DNA of 64,000 nucleotides from Tetranychus cinnabarinus (lineage: Eukaryota; Arthropoda; Arachnida; Trombidiformes; Tetranychidae). The number at the start of each line of letters is the position of its first letter. The stretch's first letter is position 1. Below the pieces are notes generated by a model. The model was not told the DNA's origin. It made no database searches and saw only the letters and a list, made by a program, of their open reading frames with translations. The DNA is taken from contig WHVY01000008.1 of assembly GCA_022266195.1 (NCBI GenBank), forward strand, positions 3,099,501 to 3,163,500, given 5' to 3'. Shown here piece after piece: positions 50,849 through 61,966 of this stretch. The position numbers and the translations under genes were made by a program.

Positions 50849-53800
50849 CTATTTCAATTTTAGTGAAAAAACAGCAAAGTCCATTTGGTCCAAATTAATT
50901 TGATGACTGGAAATGTTGAGATTTGAATTCAAAACGTGATTCAATGACAGGCTGAGTGAGGACATGGTTGGCTGAATAGCACTGATAATGTTGCGTGAAA
51001 GATGAGGAAGTAAAGTGAATGGGTGAGATGATGGACACTGAGACTCGCAGGTTGAACCAAAACGATGGAGAAATAAATAAAATTCATTCAAAGTACTTAA
51101 ATCGCTTCGAAAGTTAAGAAGGTGAACATCACATGGTAATGAAGAAGGCATAAACTGTACCTCTCCATGGTTACTGGAAGCATAGCTTTGCATAAGAAAA
51201 GGTTCATTGAGAAGTTTTAACAGCTCTCGCTGTACATGGCTTGTTGGCTTGAGTGAATTTAGGCCTCGATTTTCAATGGCAACACGGAATTTTTCACGAG
51301 TTCGTCGATGATCGGTCACACCTTGTCCGACCCCTCTATTATCATCTTGAAGTAAACGACGATCTAAGAAGATATCAATCATTCCTGGATGTTGACTAGT
51401 TACGCCTAAGGGTTGAGCTGAAAGTATATTTAATCGGGTCCAAGCATCTTCTATGTACATGAGACTAGGCATTGGGTAAACATTTCCTTGAACCGGGAGT
51501 TTTTCAAACCATTTACGTTTAACCATCTGATTATGGGAAGATAAATAATTAGATACAATTAGAAAGGTAAAAAGAAACAAAAGAAATAATTGCGATTTAC
51601 CTGAAAACCGTTCAGATCTGTATAAAAAGTATTATCATTTTGAACATCAGAGAAAAATCTCAGCAAAAGTTCCTTATTATCAAAGGAACCTTTGACCATA
51701 TGGAATTCATTTTCAATCTCGAAATAAGGTTTTCCTCGGACTAATGTTATTTGATGTCTTAATTTCATTGCATTGTCAATTAATATCTCCATTCGGCTAA
51801 CCAATGGTCCATCAGTGATTCTTATTAATGGCTTGGAGTAAGCCATGTCTTGAGCTTCAGCTGAATCAGGAAGAAACAAATAAGCGCCACTTTTTTCAAC
51901 TTTTTTGTTCCCTGCTCTTGTCCCGTAAAACATAAATTTTAATCGTAAATCAAGAGTTTTGAAAAAATCTCCTTGGTGTAAGATTACTTTACGAAGCATT
52001 CCGTCAGCTCCATTGAAAAGTAATTTGACACCTTCCATTTCTAGTTCCATGGCAGCAGGAGGAGATTTTGGATCGTCAGGAAAATTGTATAAAAAATTAG
52101 TACTCGATTCATAGCTGGAATTGGTATCAGATTTTTCGATGGTGTATTGAACTAATGATAGTGGCTCTAGATCTGCGAAGAAACATGCTTCAGCAATGTC
52201 ATCTAGAAGTGTTGTGTAATCCCAAGCTTGATTAACTTGTACTTCTTCAACCATTTTTCCGTTATGATCTCGTATAATCCAATTAGAGATATTTTTGGGT
52301 ATTAATATACAAATAAGCTCTTTTCTTTGCATACCAAGTGAATTGTAAATTACTAAATGTCTGTGTAAAATATGTAAAAAAATGTATAAATAAAACATTA
52401 TAATATTTGTATTCATTTCACTTACCTAGGTGACTGGTCATTAATCTGTATCACATCTTTGATGGGCAATAATAAATTATGATTTGGAAAGAGATCGATC
52501 ATTGTTAATGGCACAGTGTTTTGTTCGGCTAAAGGAAGATGCAAAAGGTAGAAGCTCATTGTGCTAATTATGGCTTGGCAATTTTGAAGTGAAGTGATCA
52601 TTCTAGGGAGAAAAAAATAGAAAGGATTAAAAAATCGATAAATGGTAAATTTTAAACACCAAGTTGAAATAAGTTCAAAACGATGTTTGTAACCATTTTT
52701 ACCTGAATCCATAATCATTAACCACTGGGTCTTTTGCTGTACCGGTGATACCGTCGTGGTGTTGAAAAATGGCTAAATTAGTACGAGCTACATTTAAGGC
52801 ATTTGACAATCTGTCTTTGACTGTTCCATCGATATCAGAAAGCATTGATCCAATGGAAAATAGTATTTCTGCTCCACGAACATAACTTTCTAAGATGCGG
52901 TCTAAACGCTTGAAGTAAGGTCGAGTAGTGTAAAAACCACTCCAATAATTGTCATCACGATCGGCGTATGTGAAAAAATCTCCACTAAGCGCAGGCAAAT
53001 CAGAATCATCAAAAGATTCAAAGTAATCAGTTAGAGTTCCCCATTTAATCTAATTCAGAAAGAAAACAAATGTCAATGAATGCAAATGACTGTTTGTTAT
53101 TATAACAATACAAGGGTGAGGTGATGTAAAAAATCGATGGATAAATTTTCATTATTTATCTCAACAAACCTCAATATTCCAATCCGTTTTGGCATTGATG
53201 TAGTCAAATAGTTTCTGATAGTTAGTTACTTGGTTGTCCCATTCAACCAACTTGTCAAACCGAAAATCATCACCTAAAGAAATAACGTAGTGATAGCATG
53301 AATGGAAAGAAAAGATGATAAATTATAAGTCAACTATATAATGGAAAAGGTTTGAATAAAATAGCTACATTATACAGCTGTGAGTAAATACTCTGAAACG
53401 CAAATAAACTCACCTAATGGGACAAGAAGGGAATTTTTTCTGTAAAGCGTAGCCTTTTTACGATATTGTTCAACAAGCATTGCTGCGCGTTGAGCTATAT
53501 TTTGATCGGTTATCCTTTGAGGGGGAACTTTCCATGGACAGTGTAACCTGTTTGGTGGTAAACGTTTGAAATCAAATTGACAGCATACTTTTGGATCTGG
53601 TCCACAGGTGTGTGGTACATCGTAAGAATAAAAAGGTTCAATGTGACAAGAGATATCATCTTTGGGTACATTGTTTGTTTCCCAATATTGCCGCCATTTG
53701 AATTCAAGTGATTGTTTCTGGGCAAGGTATTTTTTGATAGAATAATGAACTCGCTGGATAACCATTGCTTTGAGACCCATTTTTTTCAACAGGAAAGCCA

Positions 53801-54733
53801 TTGTTGGGGAAAGACCAAAAGGATCAATGGCCCAGCCATAACGTGGTTTATAATTTAAAACATTTTTCAACCATTCATGACCGTCAACCATTTGAGATAT
53901 CATTGCAAAATAATGGGTATTGGCTTCATCATTCATAACCCATCCTCCGGTAACAATTTCCAACTGTCCATTATCCAAAAGAGTTTTTATTGCTTCTCGA
54001 TCATCTTCACTTTTCAAAATGTCCCACCAAGCAGCAAAAAAACTGGTCTCTGCCCAAATAAATTTAAGACTTGGATCCTCTTGAAGCTTTTTCAATATGT
54101 TATTCAATATATGCCGGGTTTGATCGCGAAAGTATTGGTCAAACGTTTTCAACCAGCCTGGATCACAATGAGAGTGTGGCACGACAAAAATTTTCAATTT
54201 ATCCTCAATCCAACGGCTTTGGTTAATCTGAATATCCCAACCTTGCGTCCAAACTCCTCCATTAACATTTTCAAAATTATTCATGTTATAAACATCTTCC
54301 ATCGTTAAGTTAAAACCGTTCTTGTAATTTTGTTCCTCTTCTTTAAAAAATAAAATGTAATTATTAGATACGCATATGAGCAATCAAAGTACAAAAGTAA
54401 AATCTTCTTACCTGCTGATTTCTCACAATATTTTAAAGGTACTAAAACTTTTTGATCAGGATGCTGATAGAATTTAATGTGAAGAGATTTGGAAACTTGT
54501 GCAATATTATTACGGATATCATCGAGAAGAATACGATTTTCTTTTAGGCCACCTTCCAGTTCTTGTAAGCGCGTATGTATTTCACTGGTGAGACGAAAAC
54601 TGCTCTGAAGTCGATCTTTTTCTGAAGCATTGCGGAATGAAAACACATAGTAGAATGATCCAGTTAAAAACACTAATCCCAGCAGCCAGGTTACATAGAG
54701 AATTTTACTTCTCTTTCTGAAAATTCGCAGCAT
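50849..54733 (-). CDS. Golgi alpha-mannosidase II (GH38)
   Basis: Seven exons (54733-54412, 54340-53414, 53273-53170, 53049-52703, 52602-52426, 52360-51601, 51526-50849) join in phase to give 1104 residues, close to the 1108 of Drosophila GMII. The enzyme trims two mannoses from the hybrid N-glycan GlcNAcMan5GlcNAc2 in the Golgi. A short basic tail and a hydrophobic segment at about 12-30 make it a type II membrane protein, followed by a coiled stem. The zinc ligands are His165 and Asp167 (HSHCDPGW), Asp280 (AIDPFG, also the nucleophile) and His549 (HHDGITGT). The general acid is Asp419 in LGDDFRF by analogy to Asp341 of the fly enzyme. Two usually conserved residues differ: Cys166 replaces the usual Asn, and Leu284 replaces the His of the FGHSP motif. 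Exon 2 starts at a tandem AAGAAG acceptor, so one Glu may be optional. It shares an upstream region with the divergent transporter gene. Confidence 0.95.
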
Positions 54734-56868
54734 TCTGCTAATCCGGATGAAATGATCTGGATTATACTAGATCTAGAAACGAAATTAAAAACAATACAAG
54801 ATATTATTATTTATTCCACGTAATTGGTTGAACGAGAACTCTGAATTTACATTGTTCTAGCGCAACATTAGCTTATCGATGATCAGTAGTAGATGAAAAC
54901 TAGATCCACCTGATTTATCACTATCAATAAGTTCATTAGCAAGTGGCAAGTTGAGCTGTCGAAATCAGAAGTAAAAGTAGTTTACATCACAATCACAGGT
55001 AATGTAAAGATGAATTTTCACATGAGCTGCCATTAAAAAAATTAATAAATAATCGATAAACCACAATCCATTTCATAAAAATACAACTAGATTCCATAAC
55101 AGTAGAAAATAGTAAAATAAATAAATAGAAACGCTTGTTGAAGAGGATTATTATAATTTTCAACAAAAAGACAAGCTAGCAGGAGAAAAGGGAAACTCAT
55201 CAAATGTGATCAACTAGATATGTTCAATTGTGTTATCGCCAGATTATTTATCACCATGTGAATTATCATTCAATCATATCTTGATCTACTAATGATTTGA
55301 CGTAGCCATTTGAAATAAAACAGAACACGATAGGATAGGAAATTAACACAAAGATATTGCAAGCAAAACCAAGAGGATAATGAATTTAGGACTAACCTTT
55401 CTTATTATTTCCATTTCATTTCAGGCTTTCAGATGACAATATGGTTAATTTGATTATCCTTTTCCTTACTTTACTCCCATTGTGCAGATGATCCATAATT
55501 AAGTGTACACAAAAAGGGAATTAAAATCAAAAAAAGACAACTCAAACAGGATAGACAACCAGGTTCATCATATGTTTTGAACAACTCCAGAGATAATGAA
55601 AGAAAGAAAGGCTATGAAATGTTGAACAAGGAGTTTAAACTCTACATCTAGTTTAGGATTTAACTCATCAGAATTAAATTATTTATAAGCAAAGTTCAAC
55701 CTTTCAAATCTCTAACATGGAGAAAGATCAGGTGAAATCAGCTGGTCTACTAGTGAACAATACCAAAGTTGTCCATTTATTATATTTTATTTTATAATAT
55801 TTTTAAACGGTCCCTAGTCACTGTTTCATTGAAAAATCAAGTTTAATTTCCTGTCCTGTGTTTCAGTGTCCTGTGCAATTTGAAAGAATCGCCATTTCAA
55901 CCTTGAATGGTTGTTGACAATCACAAAAAGCTAGAAAGCAATTAGAGCACAATTAAACAAGAAAATTAATCAGATACTCATATACACGTGTTCAATTATT
56001 AAGGAAAATTATCTGGTCGTTTACCGGATCCGTAGAGTAGCGAATTTCAAGAGAGTATTTAGGAAAAGAAATTTTTGGCATAGATGATTTAATTTATCAA
56101 AATGATTCAGGAGAGGATTTGCTTCATAGTTTTAAACCCATTCTGGTGTGTTGACCAAATCCTGTCAAACATTTTTTCACCAATTTAATCAATGAAGTTT
56201 TATCAATATTAGTGATTAGCTAGGAGTACTTGGCAGGAAAAACTAGGTTTATCAGGCCAGAAATATGCAATATGTGAAGCGTATTTATTCAAAAGCGCTT
56301 TGACACGAAGTTGTGAACGATTGAATCTGTCATTGACAGTTGTGAGTTACGATTGAAATACAGAGCATTAGATGAAACAGCAAGCAGGTAAGAGTACTGT
56401 AATTGCGCCTGTGCGAGGTGATCATGTTTGGGTTACGTGGTAAGCAACATTCATAAAACATCTTGGTTTATTATTTTTGTTTGTTCTCGTTAAATCGTTA
56501 TTGTTAATTAATAAGTTACCAGTTTTATTGAGAAATAATCATGTCTAGCCCCTGATATCTCCAAAGATTTTTTAAAAATTCACCGAATTAATTGTTTTTT
56601 ACCATTTTGTTACATTATTGTGGAATAAAAAGTCATCATGTCTTCATCTTCTTATCTTGTGAAAATACCCGGTAATTTTCTGATTACCTAACGTTTATTT
56701 GATTAGTTTCTGTTGAAAATGTTTATTTTCTTGTGAATACTAATCCAACTCAAATACTGGATTGATCCACGTTCAGTCTTGGTTTCTGTTGGTTATCCAT
56801 TTGCTTGTATTTAATTTAAATAGGTGATTTAGTAATATATTCAACAATCTCATTTTTATAACCTTAAA
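54734..56868. promoter_or_regulatory. Divergent intergenic region of alpha-mannosidase II and SLC35E1-like genes
   Basis: 2.1 kb separate two head-to-head start codons. No ORF is supported in it. It must hold both promoters and leaders. I see no clear shared element by eye. Confidence 0.5.
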
Positions 56869-58478
56869 ATGAGAGTCTTGCCAAAAAATGAGCTCATCAT
56901 TGTGATATTATGTATATTATGGTATTCCGTCTCATCAAGCAATGCAATTGTTAGCAAAACCATCTTAACCCATTTTCCATTCCCAATGACCGTATCTATT
57001 GTACAATTGTCCTCAATTTACGTCTTCTTGAAACCTATCCTGATGTACCTCAAAGCAAGTGAAAAACAAGTTACATTTGAGAGAAGGTATTTCTGGCGGA
57101 TGATTTTGCCCTTAGCATTGGGTAAATTTGCCGCAGCCCTATCATCCCATATTTCAATTTGGAAAGTTCCAATAAGCTATTCACATACAGGTAAGCCATA
57201 ATTGAAACAGACTTCGTTCAGGCCCGTTTAACTTACATGTTTTTTTCATTTTACAGTCAAATCAACAATGCCGTTATTTGTGATATTTTTATCTCGATTG
57301 ATAAATGGAGAAAAACAGACTACCAAAGTAAGAACCTTTCAATTTCCTGTATTTTCAGGCTGGTTACTGAATTCATCTGGTTATTCTGTCTTGATAAATA
57401 TAATTATTTAATTGGACAATCATTTTATTAGTATCGAACAGCTTGTAAAACTGTTAAAGCTTCAGTGCTTCAAGCTAAATTAACATTTTTAAAGACTATA
57501 GCGTTATCCATCTAAAAAGTGCCTCAATCAACTATTTCAGACGTGTTCTGCGTTACAGTAAATTTTGACGACAGGTATCAAATTAAACCTAATCAAAATT
57601 TACTCTTACTTTTTTGCCTTTCTTCATCAATCCTTCCTTTATCGTAAACTGGTTTCAATCTATTTCCGATTTCCCTTGCTTTTTTAACTCAGCTTTTTCT
57701 GATTTTGTCTTTTCTCACTGATCGTTATGAATGAAATTGCTTGTTTTTAGCAACAACCAACAAGTTTAATCGCCTTTCTAATTCCTTTATTTTTTTCTCA
57801 TCCCAGGTTTATTTATCAATCATACCAATTGTAGCCGGTGTTTCAATCGCAACTGTCACTGAGCTTAATTTTAATTTAGTTGGATTAACTTTCGCATTAC
57901 TATCTTCATTCATCGTTTCCTTGTTGAATATTTTCTCAAAAAATGTGATGAAAGAAAGACCTGGACTCCATCATTTGGCTCTTTTATCGATTCTCGCCAA
58001 ATATGCTTTCTTTATCTCCATACCATCATGGATTTACATGGACCTCTTCTCCATCTTTAAAGCAACCACGGAGATTCCCCATCATCTCTATGCTTATCTC
58101 ATTATAGACGGTTTTCTCACCTTCTTACAAAACATAATAGCTTTTACCATTCTTTCATTGGTTTCACCGTTAACATACAGTGTTGCCAATAGTTCCAAAC
58201 GAATTGCAATTATCATAGTTAGCTTAATCACGATGAAAAATCCAATCACATTTACAAATATGTTCGGTATGTGTACAGCTGTTACTGGTGTTTTACTTTA
58301 TAATAGAGCAAAACATGAACAAAATGCAGCTAAACACAGTTTACCTGTTTACTCAAAAATGAACGGCTCAATGAACGGAACTGTTAATCATAATGGTAAT
58401 GCTTTACTTAATAACAGTTTATTATTGAATGGGCATAAACCAATAACTAATGGCACAACTTATGTGCGCTATTATTAA
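56869..58478 (+). CDS. SLC35E1-like solute (nucleotide-sugar family) transporter
   Basis: Three exons (56869-57190, 57257-57327, 57807-58478) join in phase to give 354 residues. About ten hydrophobic segments fit the drug/metabolite transporter fold of the SLC35 / triose-phosphate translocator family. Family marks are the N-terminal NELIIVILCILWYSVSSSNA helix, the ISYSHTVK loop at the exon 1-2 join, SRLINGEKQTTKVYLS before the mid-protein helices, VTELNFNLVGL, NIFSK and the VANSSKR segment near the last helices. These agree best with SLC35E1. The substrate of SLC35E1 is not established. The C-terminal tail is Asn/Gly/Ser-rich and faces the cytosol by family topology. The ATG at 56869 is the first of the open frame. 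The product probably sits in the Golgi or ER membrane. Confidence 0.9.
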
Positions 58479-59239
58479 TTTTACTTAATTATATAAAAAT
58501 CATCTGAAATTTTGTTGTCTTGTCACATTTTATATACCTGTAAAATAAATTAATACAGAGTCTCTTTACTCATGATAATTAAATAATTTAATTCATATTC
58601 ATGAAGCATTCACAGAATTTATTAATTTTTATAAATTTTCTCAATAAGAATGGGTTTGCTCTGAATAGTAAATTCATCTTTTGAATGGCATAAATAAGGT
58701 GAGCTTTTTTGTATTTATTTTAAAAGTGTGCGATCATATTAGACTATTATAATTATAATATTCAGACATGTAATAATTTTTCAATAAAACTGTCTGACTT
58801 TACACCTCTATTTACATTACAATTAGAAGGGAGAAAGAATCATGAGAAACTGAAAGTTCGTAATAAATTTTTCTTTCAAAAATATGAAATTATCTATTTC
58901 GAAGTTACTTTGAATATTAATGATTTAATTTTTTTAAATACAGGCAATGTTTAACGTACCTGTGACCATTTTACCTCTAGTTCTAGAGAGATGGAACAAG
59001 CTGCAGCTAGAAATGGCGCTAAACCTAATCCATCATTTTTCCCTGCTTTTACAATTTCATTCGGTACATTTGTCTATTTTGTATTTGTATTAAAATTCTG
59101 TAATTCATTCATCATCGATCAAATTTTTGTTATCAGGAGACTCGGATAAAATCTGCTGTCATTGGATTAGTTTTGTCTGCAGATGATTATTACTGCACAT
59201 TGCAGATGATTACATCTTGTTCCGCAATAATTTTGATGA
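58479..59239. other. Tail-to-tail interval
   Basis: 760 bases between the transporter stop (plus) and the chemoreceptor stop (minus). AT-rich, with AATAAA-like hexamers (for example near 58544 and 58785) that may serve the transporter transcript. No further gene is seen. Confidence 0.5.
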
Positions 59240-60550
59240 TCATCTGTTGATTATTTGCTGAAACTCTAGGCACATCACTGAAAATGGGACAACAGCACCA
59301 AAAAAAGAAACAAGAAGTTTCCGATCAATATTGAACGAGTTCCACGCACTTGGAATGACTGTTGGTGTTTGTATCAACTGGACAATCAGAATGGATCTAT
59401 CAACAGCATATTGGCGAGCCTTGCATTCATTGGCAGTCCTTGTGTCCGATAACAGTTGAATAATTTTACCAACAATTGAAATCTCTTTTATAGTAAACTT
59501 GTCAACCTGATAAGTAATGTAAATTGTGATAATCAGTAAATTTAAATAGGAGCCCCAACGGAAAAACACTTTGGACCAGTCCAATGTAGAAATATCGGTT
59601 GTGTTGCGCACAATTTGTGATGTCGTCTCAAAAAAAATCTGTGAATACCAGAAAAATGGCAGGGAACTCAAGGCTTCGTTAAGGTCATCTTTCAAATTGT
59701 ACACTTTATGATACATCAAGCTAATGTAGCGAATCCTTTTCGGGTCAGAAGTGTATTCCAAGCAAAATGTATACAAAGATTGGTAACATTCAGAGGCAAG
59801 ATGAAATGTAAATAGATAAAATGATTTGGAAACAATTAATGAGCCAATTGTGGCATAACAATAAGTCCAGAAATCAGTCCAAGCAGCTACTGGAAGAGGA
59901 AGATTTAGATCAAAATCGCTCAAAATACTGGTGTACAAATCAATCAATTCCTTGTTTGGACCCCAAATGAACCAAATAACAAGTCGGAGAAAGTCAAACA
60001 ACATGGTTGACAACGTTAATAGGAGACAGATAATAGACCAACGACGGAATTTATTTTCACCAAAAGGCACCAAATTAGTCATAACAACCAACGCTGAATA
60101 GATTCTTTTGGCTCGACGGAGAAGTATGAATCTAATGGCGAATGCATACACTGCTTGGAATGTCCACAGTACGGAGTTGATTGGATCATCTGAATAGGTG
60201 AATAAAACAATTGACCAACAGAATTGGTAAACTTGAGAGATTATACTCGATAATAAGAATATATAATTGAATAAACTCCAAAGACCGCTAACTGGAAACA
60301 TGTTTAATCCAAATAACATGAGCATAATTTTAATGTATAAAAGGTTATTTTGGGTGTCCTCGTGAACGGGCCATATTTCTGTAAAAAATCTCGTTGAATT
60401 GTTGAATTGACGAGTCTTGATAACAATTAAACGAGGAAATCGTTTATCTTTCAGATAAACATAATTTTTACTAAACATAGTTTTTTTATCGACTATCCAG
60501 CTTTGATATGAAAAAAATAATGTGAAATTGAAACGGTAAAAATGTTTCAT
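59240..60550 (-). CDS. Gustatory-receptor-like seven-transmembrane chemoreceptor
   Basis: A single exon encodes 436 residues from the ATG at 60550. About seven hydrophobic segments are spread over the protein, with long charged loops and a short C-terminus. The last helix region (a SFNIDRKLLVSFFGAVVPF stretch followed by a short tail) resembles the conserved C-terminal end of arthropod gustatory receptors. Such receptors form ligand-gated cation channels with an inside N-terminus. Mites have large, rapidly evolving sets of these genes. The family call is from topology, length and the C-terminal pattern, not from a close match, so an unrelated seven-helix protein remains possible. The ligand is unknown. 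Confidence 0.72.
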   Translation of the reverse strand: MKHFYRFNFTLFFSYQSWIVDKKTMFSKNYVYLKDKRFPRLIVIKTRQFNNSTRFFTEIWPVHEDTQNNLLYIKIMLMLFGLNMFPVSGLWSLFNYIFLLSSIISQVYQFCWSIVLFTYSDDPINSVLWTFQAVYAFAIRFILLRRAKRIYSALVVMTNLVPFGENKFRRWSIICLLLTLSTMLFDFLRLVIWFIWGPNKELIDLYTSILSDFDLNLPLPVAAWTDFWTYCYATIGSLIVSKSFYLFTFHLASECYQSLYTFCLEYTSDPKRIRYISLMYHKVYNLKDDLNEALSSLPFFWYSQIFFETTSQIVRNTTDISTLDWSKVFFRWGSYLNLLIITIYITYQVDKFTIKEISIVGKIIQLLSDTRTANECKARQYAVDRSILIVQLIQTPTVIPSAWNSFNIDRKLLVSFFGAVVPFSVMCLEFQQIINR

Positions 60551-61966
60551 TCATTTTACTCAACTGCAAATGAATTCCGAAATGATTAACACCTGAAGAT
60601 GATCAATTTTGTAGCAGAGCAACCACCTTTATTGTTAATTTACGGGTTTCCATTTCTTTTGATTGGTTAAGTTACAATAAGGGAAACTTGTCAATCAAAA
60701 GGTGAAAGCAGAGGAACAAAAGAATGGCAGTTCAACTAACTTAACAAAATAATTTTAATGGAGACTTTTTGCTCATAAAAATTCCGACAATTCGCAGACT
60801 TGAGTCGGAAATTGTTGTTCAATGTTGATTTGAACAAAAGATTTCCATCTACGAGTCATATTTTCTTGATTTCCAATTATTGATGAATGACCAACTTAAT
60901 TTCATAGGAAATTAGAGCTGAATAAATTTACCACTGATTACATAGTTTCCAATAAAAAACATGATGCTAATTACTTAAAAATTAAAATTAAAACTAAAAT
61001 AAAATAATTATACATTGATGATTTAAAAATAATGAGATCTTTAGACAATTAAGGGAAGTTTGAAGGATAAGTTTCGATCTAAGATTGATATTTGATTGAA
61101 GATTCAACAATGAATAAATTAGTGGGAATTCGTGATAATTAACTGAAAAATAATGAAACATTGACAGAATAAAATTTCAATTTCATATTATTTTCTGATT
61201 AGATTTTGATGTGTAGAAAATACGAAAGAATACAAAGTAGAAAAAGGGAACTGAACAGTTATTGTTCAATTTTAAATTTTAATTGAACATCTCTTGCTAA
61301 CACAAAGGTATTTACAGATGTATAATAAATAAAAGATGATTGTGTACAAGAGCGTCAGTTTAAGGTATGAAGAACAATACAGATGATATTCTTTTTCGAC
61401 AAAATTTTTCTCCGATCTCTCCATTAAACGAGAGATATGCTTCAATTCCGAGATGCACGAGTCCAGATGTGATTGTACTTTCAACTTTCGTCTATTGAAA
61501 TGAATACATTTAAAAGACTTATTAAACGATCAGAAACAAATAAACTATTGCACTATAAAAACTATAACAAACTATAAAAAATAAAACAAATTAATGAACA
61601 TACCATGCAGAAGAATCTGATTATAATTGACATGGCTTTTTGAAGCTGTTCTGGATCTTAGCTAAAATTTGTGCCTCAAGTTGACCAATTAAATCATACC
61701 AGTGAATCGGTCATCAACAATCAACTAAATTAAAAATAAAAAGAAAAAGTATCGAAAAAATTAATCTTAGCATTTAACAGTTAAAGTCATGATCAAAACA
61801 TACCAAGTTAAAAAAACATATCAATTGAGTCCAAGACGAAATAAAATTGACTCCTTTTCAACTCAACATCAAGGGCTTTGTATTCAATTATTATTATTAT
61901 TATTAAAAGTTGAATATTGATCTTTAACTACATTAATAATTCCTGATTCTCAGATACTCTTCAAAT
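60551..61966. other. Interval between chemoreceptor and FUBP-like gene
   Basis: It contains the 3' untranslated region of the FUBP-like gene and the upstream region of the chemoreceptor. A set of consensus splice sites on the minus strand (see the ncRNA entry) suggests a spliced transcript without a long ORF. Otherwise AT-rich, with an ATT microsatellite near 61890-61905. Confidence 0.45.
61272..61805 (-). ncRNA. Possible spliced transcript or spliced 3' UTR, coding status unclear
   Basis: On the minus strand there are two GTATGT donors (after 61805 and after 61606) and matching TAG acceptors (near 61727 and 61493), which would give introns of about 80 and 110 bases. The middle piece has stops in all frames, so the chain cannot encode one long protein. 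From an ATG in the middle piece a frame of about 53 residues runs across the second junction. A separate 70-codon frame (61484-61272, hydrophobic end) lies in the last piece. It could be a small gene, a noncoding RNA, or an alternative 3' extension of the FUBP-like transcript just upstream. The stretch just before the second donor has a WYDLIGQLEAQI-like peptide that I could not assign. Confidence 0.2.

Noticed and set aside
53510..54308. ORFs on both strands within the alpha-mannosidase II exon 2 region
   Set aside because: Shadow frames of a strongly conserved enzyme exon.
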